Under the pieces are notes generated by a model. The model did not search any database, had not been told where the DNA came from, and saw nothing but the letters and a program-made list of their open reading frames with translations. From Gnetum montanum (Eukaryota; Streptophyta; Gnetopsida; Gnetales; Gnetaceae), in NCBI GenBank assembly GCA_015680685.1, contig MNCI01004113.1, positions 1,059,855-1,123,854 on the forward strand: a stretch of DNA of 64,000 nucleotides, written 5' to 3'. Shown piece by piece: positions 36,191 through 47,579 of this stretch. Each line of letters opens with the position of its first letter. The first letter of the stretch is position 1. The position numbers and the translations under genes are program-made.

Positions 36191-38018
36191 TTCACTAATT
36201 TTCTACATTGTATCGAAGCCAAAGATGTCAAAGTAAAAACAGATAAAACTTATGAAAGGATTACTTTAGAAAAGAAAAAATGAAAGTCTGTGAAAGAATG
36301 ATAGACGATTATGCCTTCAAAAATGCTTGAAAATGTTCTAAAGGAGGGCTTGACAAAGGAGCAATAGGAAAAACTCCAAACACTTATCTCAAACAATATT
36401 CTAATGCTCAAGGCAATGAAAAATGAGATTTATTCTCCAAGTAAATTAAAAGAATATCTATGAACATACCACAATTAAGAAATCTTAGTCAAGACATCCA
36501 AGGATAAATGCAAGATTAAACTTGAAGAGAGATTAATAAGGTCTATATTCTTGCACCCTGCTACATCTATCATAACGTCAAAATCTGTCAGCTTAAAAGA
36601 AATTTGGTCCATATCTGTGAATCCCTCTATCTATGATGACTATGAAACTAAGAATTGGTGGATATTAAACTTCTAAAGCAACCTTATCAAGCAATTTCTA
36701 GAACTTTTGAAAGTTTTTTATATTGTGAAGATAGAGAAGTGCAATGAATAAAGTAAATTTATGCAATACCAATGTTCTTAACAAATGTTAACGCAAACAT
36801 CAACAAACTAACATTTTTGGATTTCATTAAGTTCATCATATATAAATTTAGAAAACATTAGGAAAAAATAAAATGAAAAACAACCAAATGCTATCCAACA
36901 CTCCTTTCACACTTTTATTGCCAAGAAGCCACTTCATATCAAAGCATAATTTTATGTGTCTTTTCTCAACGCAGATAAATACGTGCAAATGTAAGCATGC
37001 ACAAAAACATGAATGCAAGTTACTATCATTATTTTTTACTCATAAATGAGCTATTACGTTTGCTTCCAATGTATTTAATTTATAGTGTCTTTGTCTATTT
37101 TGAATATTACACTCATTTCTTTCTTTAAAATTGTTTTTCTATAAACTATTAAATTAACATTGATTCTCTTTTTGCAAACACTTCCATTTTATTCGAGTCC
37201 CTATTTTCACCTTTGTTGTTTTCAGTAAATTTTCAGACATGGACCAAGTTGAATAGTCCAAGTAAACACACATGTGAAATTCAATAACTGAAAATTGCTA
37301 TACCAAAATTATGAAACATCATTGTAAAATCCGAAGGAATTACTAGCATGAAAATTGCAGTAACAAAATTATGAAACATTACTGTAAAACCTCAAAAAAT
37401 GAATAGATACTAGCACTTCTTTGTTAGACTGTTACACAATTCAATTAATACAATTATCATATTTGCCATTGTTTGCCTATCAATTTTATCCTTGGATGTA
37501 TTTTAAGTTTTGAAAAAAAAAAATTCATAGTTGATAGGAGGCATACTTACAAAAACAAAATGACTAAAATGGAATAAACAAAATCCTAGAAATCATATTA
37601 CATTTATAAAACAATATGAACATAGGCAAGAATAGTGGACCTAAATACTTCCCTAAGATTTTATTAAAATGCTCCTTGGAATACTCCTCCACAAGTACAA
37701 CCCTACTCTCCCTACTCTCCTGGGTTAGCCGAATATTAGCCAAAGCTTCAAAATAATTTTGTGTGGCTCACTTTATGTCTTGAAACATTTACTACTTAAA
37801 TGTTAAAACATGTCGCATTCATCTTGATTTTTATTTATTGAGAAAAAGAATTAATAATAATAGATAATTAGCAATAAAAAAATCTTTACAGCTGAAACAA
37901 TACAACCACCCATAACTGCTAGTAAGAGATGCATTAAAAACTAATTGACATTTACATTCTTGTACTTGATTAAGATTAAAGAAACAATAACCTATCCAAC
38001 ACTATCCTATATGCTTTT
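36191..38018. other. AT-rich DNA, possible old copia leader
   Basis: TTGTATCGAAGCC near 36210 resembles a decayed tRNA-iMet primer site. The following 400 bp translate with many stops, and I cannot assign them to gag. The rest, to 38018, shows nothing recognisable. Confidence 0.3.
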
Positions 38019-38735
38019 TGTTATAATCAGATCTAAAAACAATTAGATCTGGAAACACACTACAAATGCTCTAGAGAAATTATTAAAACCCTACAGATCT
38101 GAATAAATCATTAGAGGCAAAATATTGAGCTGTAGCAAGTCAAAAAACACTATAAATCACTCTCAAAACATTCTAAACTCTAGCAAACATTTGCTATGAT
38201 AACAAAATGAAAGCAGAATGAAAATAATAAAAATAGCACAAGAACACAGAGAGTTATGTGGTTCGAGCCTTTTTACCCTACTTCCACAACAATGTTGATC
38301 TGCCTTTTATTCTTCCTTCTCAAATCTTCAAGACACAAGCCGTCCTTGTAACTTTTCCAAACACCCAATCTGTTATTCCAACAAATCTCAAATCAACACC
38401 AACAAGACTCACGTCTCCAAGGAAAAATCTTAATACAATGTTTTCACTTCAAAGCACACACTAAAGGCTACCCTTCACTTCAAAGAACACCCTAAAGGCT
38501 ACCCCAAGCCTTCTATTTATGAAGAAACATGAGGACCAAACCCCAATCCTCATACATGTGGGATAAAACACATCCCCACATTAAATGCAAAATAAAAAGA
38601 AATACAACAATTAATGTAATTCTTTTTATGTTACATTTAATGTGGGGATGTGTTTTATCCCACATGTATGAGGATTGGGGTTTGGTCCTCATGTTTCTTC
38701 ATAAATAGAAGGCTTGGGATGTGTTTTATCCCACA
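38019..38735 (-). mobile_element. Head-to-head LTR fragment of the copia family
   Basis: 38019 to about 38615 is a reverse-complement LTR of the 30.7-36.0 kb family, from its 3' end (TGTTATAATCAGATC) almost to its 5' end. It then turns back on itself: about 38620-38720 is the same LTR's 5' part in plus orientation, stopping at AAGGCTTGGG. A further copy of GATGTGTTTTATCCCACAT follows. The first 20-odd bases of the LTR are missing at the turn. It includes the about 75-bp block absent from the 5' LTR. No internal domain is attached. Confidence 0.8.
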
Positions 38736-38764
38736 TTAGTGCAATGACCACACAACTACTAATT

Positions 38765-41700
38765 TCCATGAAAAATCAAAAATGAAGCACATACAGTATT
38801 TTGCTAGACTCGAGAAATTGTGTATTTCCTTCATATTCTTTGGTATAGGGTACTATCTCATTGTTTTAATCTTCTCATTATCAATTGCTATCCCACTTCC
38901 CAACACTACATGCTCCAAAAATTGCACACTTTCTTACCAAACTGCACATTGTTTAGGCTTGCAAACAATTTATGATCTCTGAACAATTGCAAAATAATTC
39001 TAAGATGCTTCTTATGTTCCTTATAACTCTTGAAGTAAATTAAAATGTCATCTATGGAAACTATCATGAATGACTTTAGATATGGTCAAAAAATGTGGTT
39101 CATTAGACTCATAAAATACCCTGGGAGCATTAGAAAAACCAAAAGGCATCACTATATACTCAAAATGTCCATATCTAGTTCGAAAGTTGTAGTGTAGATT
39201 AAACTAATACTTCTTCCATTGCATAGTAATTATTAGCAACTTTAATTGGTTTATATTAATTTTATTATTTTACATAAATTCAATATAACAAAGAGTTGAA
39301 GTCAAGATTGCACAACAACTAGATTGCTAAAGGAGAAAAAGAAATCTTATAAGGAATTACAAAAACAAAGAAGTATAAATTATAGTTTTACATATTTTTA
39401 GAGGTATAAATTATAACTTCACATGTGTTTAGAATTGTTGCACAATAAAGTTTTCACATATTTGTTTTGGCACAGGTAACATTCAAATATACTACAGGAC
39501 TAAATCAATGTTGTAGCAACAAGAATTAATTAGATTCTCAACAAATTTTTTAAGAAACAAAGTTATTGTTACAGCTGAGAATCCAACAAAATCTGGAAAA
39601 CAAATGTGCAACACATTTGTGTTTAACAAAGCATTTGGTCCATTTGTCACTTAAGGTATGTTAGTTTTATTGTATTTGTTTATTACTTTCTTTTAAAATA
39701 TTTGAATGATATCTCTAATTTTATATGTATTTATTTTTATTTTTTAAAACATTATAGTATATATTTTCAAAGATTCAATCATTATTTAAATCTATTTTGA
39801 ATAGATTTAATATATGTATTTTAGCATATGGTAAGATATCATCTTTAAAAACCTATACCATGGTGAGTTTTTAAAGTTTATCAAACATATTGTCATTACT
39901 ATAAATGATTATTAACCTTTGATACTTAGATAATATATTTTTCATACTAATATTTGATAATTTTTTTTGTACAAAGTGGTCCAACTGCATTTTGTGATAA
40001 AACATATGAATTGTTCGAACTTGTTTTCAGAAAAATGATTTAGTCAATTACAAAATGTCAACTCAAATAACTAAAATCTATAATGAGCAAGTCAAAGATT
40101 TTTTAACAACGGATTTTTGTTATAGATATCTTTTTTAAATAAAATATTTTATTAAAAATGTATTTAATTTATACATTAAATATTTTATGATAATACAATA
40201 TATAAGTATTATAACTTTTTTGTATATTAAACATTTTTAACAGTTTATTTAAAACGGTTTTAACATCCTTATTATAAAGATAATTCTTGTTGAGTCAATT
40301 TTGAATGTCATAAATCTCATAGAAATTAGAAAAAAAAAATAGATAGTTGCTTCAACAACACAAAATGACTACAACAATCGTTCACACAAATATTGTAGTA
40401 CCTCCATTCGTTCACACAAGCATTGTAGTAGTACCTCCATTATTATACAAAATGACTACAGTAGTTGTTCACACAATAGAAATCACACAAGTATTGTAAT
40501 CATTTTGTGGTGTTGATGCAGCCACTCATTTTTTGTTTGTCTTTGATTTCTACGAAATTATAGTATTCAAAACTAACTTAACAAGAACTATCTTTGTAGC
40601 AGGGATGCCAAGACTATTTTAAATAAACTGTTGAAAATATCTAATATACAAAAAAGCCATAAAACTTATCTATTGTGTTATCATAAAATACTTAGTGCAT
40701 AAATTAAATACATTTTTAATAAAGTATTTTGTTCAAAAAGAATATCTATGATGAAAATCTATTGTTAAAAGATTGATTTTAGTCATATGAATTAACACCT
40801 TGTAATTGCCTAAATCATTTCTCTAAAAACAAAATTTGAATAATTTTTTTATTGATCTATAATTCAGTCTACATGTTTCATCACAAAATGCAATTAGATC
40901 ACTGCATACAAAAAATCATCAAATATTAGTATGAGAAAAATATCATCTAAACATCAAAGGTTTAACAATCATTTATAGTAATAACAATATGTTTCATAAC
41001 TTTTAAAAACTCACCATGGTATAAGTTTTCCCAAATGACATTTGACCATATGAAAATACACATTAGATCTATGCAAAATAGATTTAAATAATGGTTAAAT
41101 CTTTAAAAATATATACTCTAGTATTTTAAAAAACAAAAATAAATACATATCCAATTAAAGGTATCATTAAAATATTTTAAAATAAAGTAATAAACAAATA
41201 CAATAAAACTAACATACCTTAAGTGGCAAATAGACCAAATACTTTGTTAAACACAAGCACACTTGTTTTCCAGATTTTGTTAAATCCTCAATTGTAAAAA
41301 TAGCTTTGTTTTTTAAAAAACTTGTTGAAAACCTAACGATTTCTTGTTGCAACAATGCTAATTTAATCTTGCAGTATACTGGAATGTTACTTGTGCCAAA
41401 ACAAATATGTGAAAACCTTATTGTGCAACAATTCTAAACACATATAAAACTATAATTTATACCTCTATGCTTTTGTAATTCTTTATGAAATTTCTTGTTC
41501 TCCTCTAGCAATCAAGTTGTACAACCTTGACTCCAACTCTCTGTTATATTGAATTCATATAAAATAATCAAATTAATATAAACCAATTAGAGTTACTAAT
41601 AATTACTATGCAATGCAAAAAGTATTAGTTTAATCTACACAACAACTTTAAAACCAGATATGGACATTTTGAGTATATAGTGATGTTTTGTGGTCTTTCT

Positions 41701-42063
41701 AATATTCCAAGAGTATTTTATGAGTCTAATGAACCACATTTTTAGCCATATCTAGACTCATTTATGATAGTCTCCATAGATGACATTCTAATTTACTCTA
41801 AGAGTTATAAAGAACATGAACAGCATCTTAGAATTATTTTGCAATTGTTAAGAGATCATAAATTATTTGCAAGCCTAAACAATGTGTGGTTTGGCAAGAA
41901 AGTGTGCAACTTTTAGGGCATGTAGTGTCAAGAAGTGGCATAGCAATTGATAATGAGAAGATTAAAATAATGACATAGTACCCTATACCAAAAAATATGA
42001 AGGAAATACACAATTTTTTGAGTCTAACAAGATATTATATGTGCTTCATTCATGATTTTTTAA
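38765..42063. repeat. 3.3-kb imperfect palindrome
   Basis: 38765 to about 40400 is the inverted complement of about 40450-42063, with the axis near 40420-40430. Matching pairs include ATCTAGTTCGAAAGTTG at 39174 with the CCAGATATGGAC region at 41652, TAAAGTTTTCACATATTTGTTTTGGCACA at 39450 with its complement near 41400, and CAACAACACAAAATGA at 40352 with TCATTTTGTGGTGTTG at 40499. The arms differ at perhaps 10-15% of positions with small indels. The outer 430 bp of each arm is gypsy reverse transcriptase. The inner 1.2 kb per arm is AT-rich and unassigned. Confidence 0.85.
38770..39200 (-). pseudogene. Ty3/gypsy reverse transcriptase fragment (left arm)
   Basis: Reading leftward gives [15 protein letters not shown], a YIDDxxxY-region equivalent, GHVVS-type sequence and a LTRYY-like block. 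It is the inverted second copy of 41640-42063. Some positions are better preserved than in the right arm, for example the arginine before TRYGH. The fragment stops where the palindrome arm stops. Confidence 0.65.
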
Positions 42064-42460
42064 ATGTGGCAACTCCATTAACAAGTCTTCTTAAGCAAGA
42101 CAAGCAGTTCAATTGGACAGAAAAATGTCAAGAATCTTTTCATAGACTCAAACAATTGCTTAGAACTACACTGATACTACCCATGCTCAATGTTAGCAAG
42201 CCTTATGTGACCTACACCAATACATAAGGGGAAGGTTTGGGTTGTGTTTTAATGCAAGATGATAGGATAATTGCTTGTGGGTCCCACCAACTCAAAACTC
42301 ATGGAAAGAATTACCCTACTCATGACTTGGAATTAGTAGTCGTTGACCATTTACTAAAAATTTGGCATCATTATTTGTATGGAGAAAGTTTTCAAGTGTG
42401 GACCAATCACCAAAGCCTAAAGTACAATTTACACAACAAAATCTAAATCTAAGGCAAAGA
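41640..42460 (+). pseudogene. Ty3/gypsy reverse transcriptase and RNase H remnant
   Basis: Motifs in order: [21 protein letters not shown] (the catalytic DD is kept), GHVVS, and a PLTSLLK block joining to RNase H. RNase H parts include GCVLMQDD and HDLEL. In-frame stops lie near 41743, 41915 and 41978, with others downstream. The first third of the RT domain is absent, because the element begins inside the palindrome arm. Confidence 0.8.
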
Positions 42461-43575
42461 AGATGAATTGAATTCCTTAGTCACTACAATTTTGAAATTA
42501 TGTATGATGAAAAAAAAGGTAGTAAAGTAGCTAATGCATTAAGTAGGAGAGGATATTTGAAGGCCATAATAGACATCAAAGGTTAAATTTCATCCATCAT
42601 AATTAAAGCACAAATTGATGATTCCTTTTGTCAGAAGATCAAGTCTCAAATGTTAGAAAACTAAGAGATAGAATTTTTCACTATGGGAAATGATGAAGTT
42701 TTAAGGTTCAAGAACAGAGCATATGAATAATAACATTAGAGAAAAGCTCATGTATGAATTTCATAATCCTCCTATAGCAAGGCCCCCTAGTGGAAACAAA
42801 ATGGATCAAAACATGAAATCAAACTTTTAGTGGCCAAGAATGAAGGTAGATGTAGCATCCTTTGTTGCCAAGTGCCTCACTTGCCAACAAGACAAAGCTG
42901 AACATAGGCATCCAACATGTGTAATATGTCCTCATGATGTGCCAAAGAACAAATGGGATGTAATCAACATGGACTTCATTGTTGAGTTGCCAACGTCACA
43001 AAGAGGAAATCATTCTATTCTTGTGGTTGTGGACAGATTTTCTAAGTCAACACACTTTATCCTATCCTAGTTAAGACATGTGGTGCAAAAAGGATAGCAA
43101 AATCTATATTGAAAACATTGTTGGGCTACATGGAATTCTTCTAAAGATAATTTCTGATAGGGCTACAAGGTTTTTATCTAAATTTTGCTAACAAAAAATC
43201 AAAGGGCTATTGGAACTGAATTAAATCTTAGCAATGTTTATCACCCCCTAAATAGATGATCAAATAGAAAGAGTAAATCAAGTGCTCGAAGATCTATTCA
43301 AAGCTTATGTTCTTGATAATCCAAGAAATTGGAGGACTACTTACCCTTGGTTGATTTTGCCTATAATAATAGCTATCACAAGTCTATAGGCATGGCATGG
43401 CTCCTTTTGAGGTTCTCTATAGGAGGAAATGTAGAGTTTCTACTCCATGGAGTGATTTAGAAGACAAAACTATAATTGGACCAGAATTACTTCAAGACAT
43501 GGAACAAAAGATGAGAATTATACGGGAAAGGCTCAAACAAGTAGTAGATAGATAGAAGAGTTATGTAGATAAAAG
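42461..43575 (+). pseudogene. Ty3/gypsy integrase remnant
   Basis: A SKVANALSRR motif marks the end of RNase H (about 42520). The integrase zinc-domain CLTCQQDKAEHRHP lies near 42870, then NMDFIVELP with the first catalytic Asp and VVVDRFSKSTHF. Later catalytic parts (a DQIERVN-like stretch near 43260) are readable only across frames. There are many stops and frameshifts. The order and wording suit a Tekay/Del-type chromovirus. Confidence 0.75.
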
Positions 43576-43671
43576 ATAGAGACCCCTAGAATTTGAAATG
43601 GATAACAAGGCTTTTCATAAAGTATAGAGACCCCTAGAATTTGAAATGGATAACAAGGCTTTTCATAAAGT
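43576..43671. repeat. 48-bp perfect tandem duplication inside gypsy pol
   Basis: ATAGAGACCCCTAGAATTTG starts at 43576 and again at 43624. The duplicated unit encodes part of the integrase C-terminal region, so it arose after the element inserted. Confidence 0.9.
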
Positions 43672-44077
43672 TTCTTCCATGAAGACAATTGTTAAAGGTG
43701 CAAAGAGGTCAAAGTTAGCACCAAGATTTATTGGACCATTGGATATTTTGGAAAGGATTGGACCCGTGGCATATAAATTAGCTTTACCCCTTCAGTTGCC
43801 ACACATGCACAATGTTTTTCATGTAAGCATGTTAAGAAAATATATCTCAATTCCATCTCATGTTTTGAATTGGCAACATATTTAGGTGGAGGCAAACTCT
43901 TCAACTATGGAACAGCCAAAGAGGATCCTAGACAATTGGGTAACAAGGTTGCAAAATAGGGAGGTTCGTCAAGTTAAAGTTAAATGGCAAAACCATGGAG
44001 TACATGAGGCTACTTGGGAAATGGAGGATAAAATAAATAATCTTAAATCATTTTTGTTTCTAGATTCCCATGAGTGA
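43646..44077 (+). pseudogene. Ty3/gypsy integrase C-terminus and chromodomain
   Basis: Reads KLAPRFIGPL, VAYKLALP and VFHVSMLRKY, the usual integrase C-terminal motifs. A stop at 43883-43885 follows, then a chromodomain with VKVKWQNH and EATWE. The chromodomain directs chromovirus integration to particular chromatin. Its aromatic and acidic positions are present. It ends at a TGA before the polypurine tract (GGAGGGGAG, about 44088-44096). Confidence 0.8.
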
Positions 44078-44099
44078 ATCTCCTAACGGAGGGGAGTTA

Positions 44100-44466
44100 T
44101 GTGATACCCCACATTTGTACATGTAACTATAGTACTCTATTAAATACTTAGACTTTAATTTGTTTTAAAGCTTTTACTTGTGTGTGTACGCGTGCACCTA
44201 ACGATTCTTAGGTATCATAGTGCTATTAAAGTTAGATGATATGCAATAAATACATCAATCCTTAGGATTATGAGAAGGGGCAAGGTCTCATCCTATCAAC
44301 AACTTGTCAAGTCTAATGAGGGAAGTAGGTACGTAGGCCTGTAATCAACCCATCATTATGAGTCATATACTTATTAGTTGCTAATATTAAGTATAATCCC
44401 ATGTTCTAAGAGGACTGGAAAAAAGATTGTACTAATCTTTAGATGGAGGCTATTAGGGGTCCTACA
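44100..44466 (+). mobile_element. 3' LTR of the Ty3/gypsy chromovirus
   Basis: Begins TGTGATACCCC directly after the polypurine tract. The end is placed at GGGGTCCTACA (44466) because this mirrors the start as an imperfect terminal inverted repeat. The length of 367 bp is reasonable. No 5' LTR is in the window. Confidence 0.65.
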
Positions 44467-46200
44467 AATTATCAATTAATTAATGTTTAAACAAGCATAA
44501 TTTTTATGTATATGTGATAAGATAATCAAAATAACTGATCTGTGATAAGACAATCAAAATAACTGTGATGGCTTAACAAATTGTAGCATTCTCTTTTCAA
44601 ACTTTGCTGAAAATCCTTGTGCTTCTTCTTGGAATCTTTGTACCTCATCTTTTAATACTTTAAGAGAACTTTTAAGATCCTAAGTAATAAACATGTCAAT
44701 AATAATGTTATTTTCTACTAAAATTTGCTGAAATACAAGCTTTTAAAATTTAAAATATATCTTTTCTGAAAAGAAAGCGTTGGTTGCTTTTCAGGCCATT
44801 CCAAATAACTAATGTTATGGCAAGGAAGAACATCAAGTCCTACAATTAAAATATTTATCAATTAATAAATCACTGAAATGAAATAAAAAAACTCAATAAT
44901 GATTAAAAACATCAGCAAATATGAACACACCTATCTTTGTTGTCTGAAACATATTTTTTTCTTGAAGTTTCAATTTTCTGGCAAAATTGATAGTCATTTT
45001 TTTCATGATCAAGAACAACTGTAAGTCCTGTAATTGAAATATTTATCAAATTCATAAAACTTTTAAAACAAGAAAACCCAATAATGATTAAGACCATCAA
45101 CAGACACAGACATACCTATACTTTCTTTAAACTTTGTCATTGCCAATTTCTTTGCTGATTTTCTGATTCCTTTAAAAAAATCAACATTTTGAATACTTAC
45201 CTTGTTCCTTACTTGGTTACTTACCTGATAAATAATAACAAATATGCAAAAGTAAAATCAGACAGAGAATAGCCTTCAAAAGCAGCAAATACACAAAGGA
45301 AAATCGATTTGTAAATCATTCATTAACATACAGCAAATACGCAAAAGGAAAATCAGCTTAACATCAAACTAGAAACTGAATACATAGATACTAAAGTTAT
45401 GAAATAAACCCAAACCATTTCAAATGATACTATTTTTTCCAAAAATTATTTAATGTGTTAATCATAAAATTCAATTTATCATAAGTACTTTTAATTTGCA
45501 TAAAACTATGAACTGAAATAGAGATTAAATTGTTGCTTTTCCATTTGCATAAAGTCAAGAAATGAAACAGGGATTATAGTGCTACACTTTATCAAATCAT
45601 CATATAGCCATTTATGCAGAAGAAAAATCATCATCAACCCCACCTTATCCCAACAAAGTGGTGATGCAGAAGCAAAATGATCTTTAGATATACTTCAAAG
45701 GAAAAAGAAGCAGTCCATAGCCGAAAAAATAGATCCAAGCATTCAAACTAATTTTTAATTATGAGAAGATATTTTAGCAACTAAATCTAGAAGCTCAGCA
45801 AATTCAAAAGTTTGATGAAGCTCATATGACAATAAAATACGTACTTGAAACCATTACTAGCTATGAGTCAACTTTGAGAAAATCACTTTCTTAAATATGT
45901 TAATTATTGTGACTATCTAAGAGAATGTATAAAAAGCCCTGTAAATTATGTTAATGTAACTTTTGACAAATAGAACTATGGCTTATAATTAGGGAATACA
46001 ATGGCTTTTTATAAAAACTTTTAGCTTATATTTTTGATCCTGTTAAATTTCGAGCTCATCTTTTCTGCTATAATGGCTTAACTTAGTTTTCTAATATTAT
46101 AGGTCATATTTTTTTTTTTTATCATAGCTTAGCTTAGCTTTTCTGTTATTGTAGATAGAGTTCAACAGTTTAGGAGTATGTTGATTTCTCTTTAGAAAGC
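44467..46200. other. AT-rich intergenic DNA
   Basis: No gene recognised. Several 20-40 bp stretches recur locally, for example AATCAAAATAACTG near 44525 and 44558 and CAGCAAATAC near 45284 and 45332. They do not form a regular array. Confidence 0.45.
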
Positions 46201-46210
46201 TAAGGGTTAG

Positions 46211-46415
46211 CTTGACTTTTGCTTATTTATAGGACTAAATAGCTGTATTTAGATGTTTATTCTTGGCTTTTGCTTATTTATAGGACTAAATAGCTGTATT
46301 TAGATGTTTATTCTTGGCTTTTGCTTATTTATAGGACTAAATAGCTGTATTTAGATGTTTATTCTTGGCTTTTGCTTATTTATAGGACTAAATAGCTGTA
46401 TTTATATGTTTATTC
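46211..46415. repeat. 51-bp unit, four tandem copies
   Basis: CTTGRCTTTTGCTTATTTAT starts at 46211, 46262, 46313 and 46364. The copies are almost identical, so the array is recent. Confidence 0.92.
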
Positions 46416-46616
46416 TTGAATGAATTTAGCTTGATTTTAGTACTTTGAACTTATCAATTTCAATTAGTTTCACTTAAATATTTAAAGTCATTTTTGTTTC
46501 TATATTTCTTGCAATACCTCATTAAGAAGAACCATACGCAGGTGATTTAGACTTTTCTAGTACTTAATGAAAGACTACTAGTTTTCTCTACTTAAATAAA
46601 TAGAAAATTAAGAACT

Positions 46617-47204
46617 TAGGGAACACGCCGGCCGTAACTCATTTCATTCGTCATCCCCGCTGTATTCAACAGGGTATAACAGAGAAATCCCAGAGAGACA
46701 TCGCCGGCGGTGGTTACAAATAAGAAAAAGAACTGAAATTTGTTAAATGAAAAAATTGGAGAGCTAGTTAAATTTTACAAGTTTGATCAATCTTCATTTT
46801 TATTTTACCTGGTAGCGCCGCCGTTGTTGCTCGTTTTTGTAATTGAATAAGAGCTTGGAAAACCTGAAAAGGAGGTCCATTGGCAAAACCAGCAAGAGTA
46901 GAGTATAGTAGCGTAGAGTATACTTTGGTCAATAATCACACACACAAAATTATGCTTCAGCTTCAGCCTCCGCCTGAGCCTGAGCCTCAACCTCAACCTC
47001 TACACCACCGATCGCGTTGCTAGGGTTTGTGTTCGTGTTCGCGTTCGTTGCTGTGAAGACACAGACACCGACACGGATCGAGAGAGAGCGCAGGAGCAGG
47101 AGCAAGAGCGCGCGAGCAGAATAAGCCACAGCGTGAGCGTGAGCGTTAAAGAGAAAAAAAGAGCGAGAGGGCTTCTTGTTGAAATGCTGAAATGCTCTCA
47201 GCAT
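46617..47204 (-). CDS. Possible host-gene exons (tentative)
   Basis: A GC-richer island. Reading leftward, an ATG at 47204 opens an 84-codon frame with a basic, Ser/Ala-rich start that could be an organelle-targeting peptide. An AAACCCTAG telo-box lies near 47022. After CTCCTTTTCAG, a 55-bp candidate exon (46863-46809) is bounded by AG and CAG|GTAAAA. After ACAAATTTCAG, a third candidate exon (46732 to TAA near 46617) reads GDVSLGFLCYT to YGRRVP in one frame. The phases can be made to agree, but I do not recognise the product. It could equally be a captured or chance sequence. Confidence 0.22.
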
Positions 47205-47480
47205 TTATATTAGGTCAATAATAATACCGCCATTACCACGTCCGTCCGGCCATGACTGCCATCACTCGACCAATGCCGTTGGCAACGCCCATGCCTATGT
47301 TCATGTTCCTTCCCTTTGGCCCGCTCCCTCGCTCCGTCTCTGCCTGTTGCTGTTCTTGTTCCTGCCTTCTCCCGCCCTTGCCCTCACAAAATAAAAGTTG
47401 GACACGTTCCAAAATATTTTTTTTGTGTGTTGGGGGACCAACCCAAAGTTGCAAGATGACCCCTCACTCGGCAACAATAA
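47205..47480. other. GC-richer DNA next to the possible exons
   Basis: Open on both strands for over 70 codons (47252-47491 plus, 47233-47454 minus), with Met/Pro-rich or Gln/Glu-rich translations and no family signature. It may be the 5' flank of the minus-strand gene candidate. Confidence 0.25.
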
Positions 47481-47485
47481 AGAAA

Positions 47486-47546
47486 AAGTAATATTATTGG
47501 TAAAGCTTAGTTCTTAAGTAATATTATTGGTAAAGCTTAGTTCTTA
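47486..47546. repeat. 30-bp perfect tandem duplication
   Basis: AAGTAATATTATTGGTAAAG starts at 47486 and again at 47516. Confidence 0.9.
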
Positions 47547-47579
47547 ACATTGAAGTTGAATATTACTGGCAATAAAACA

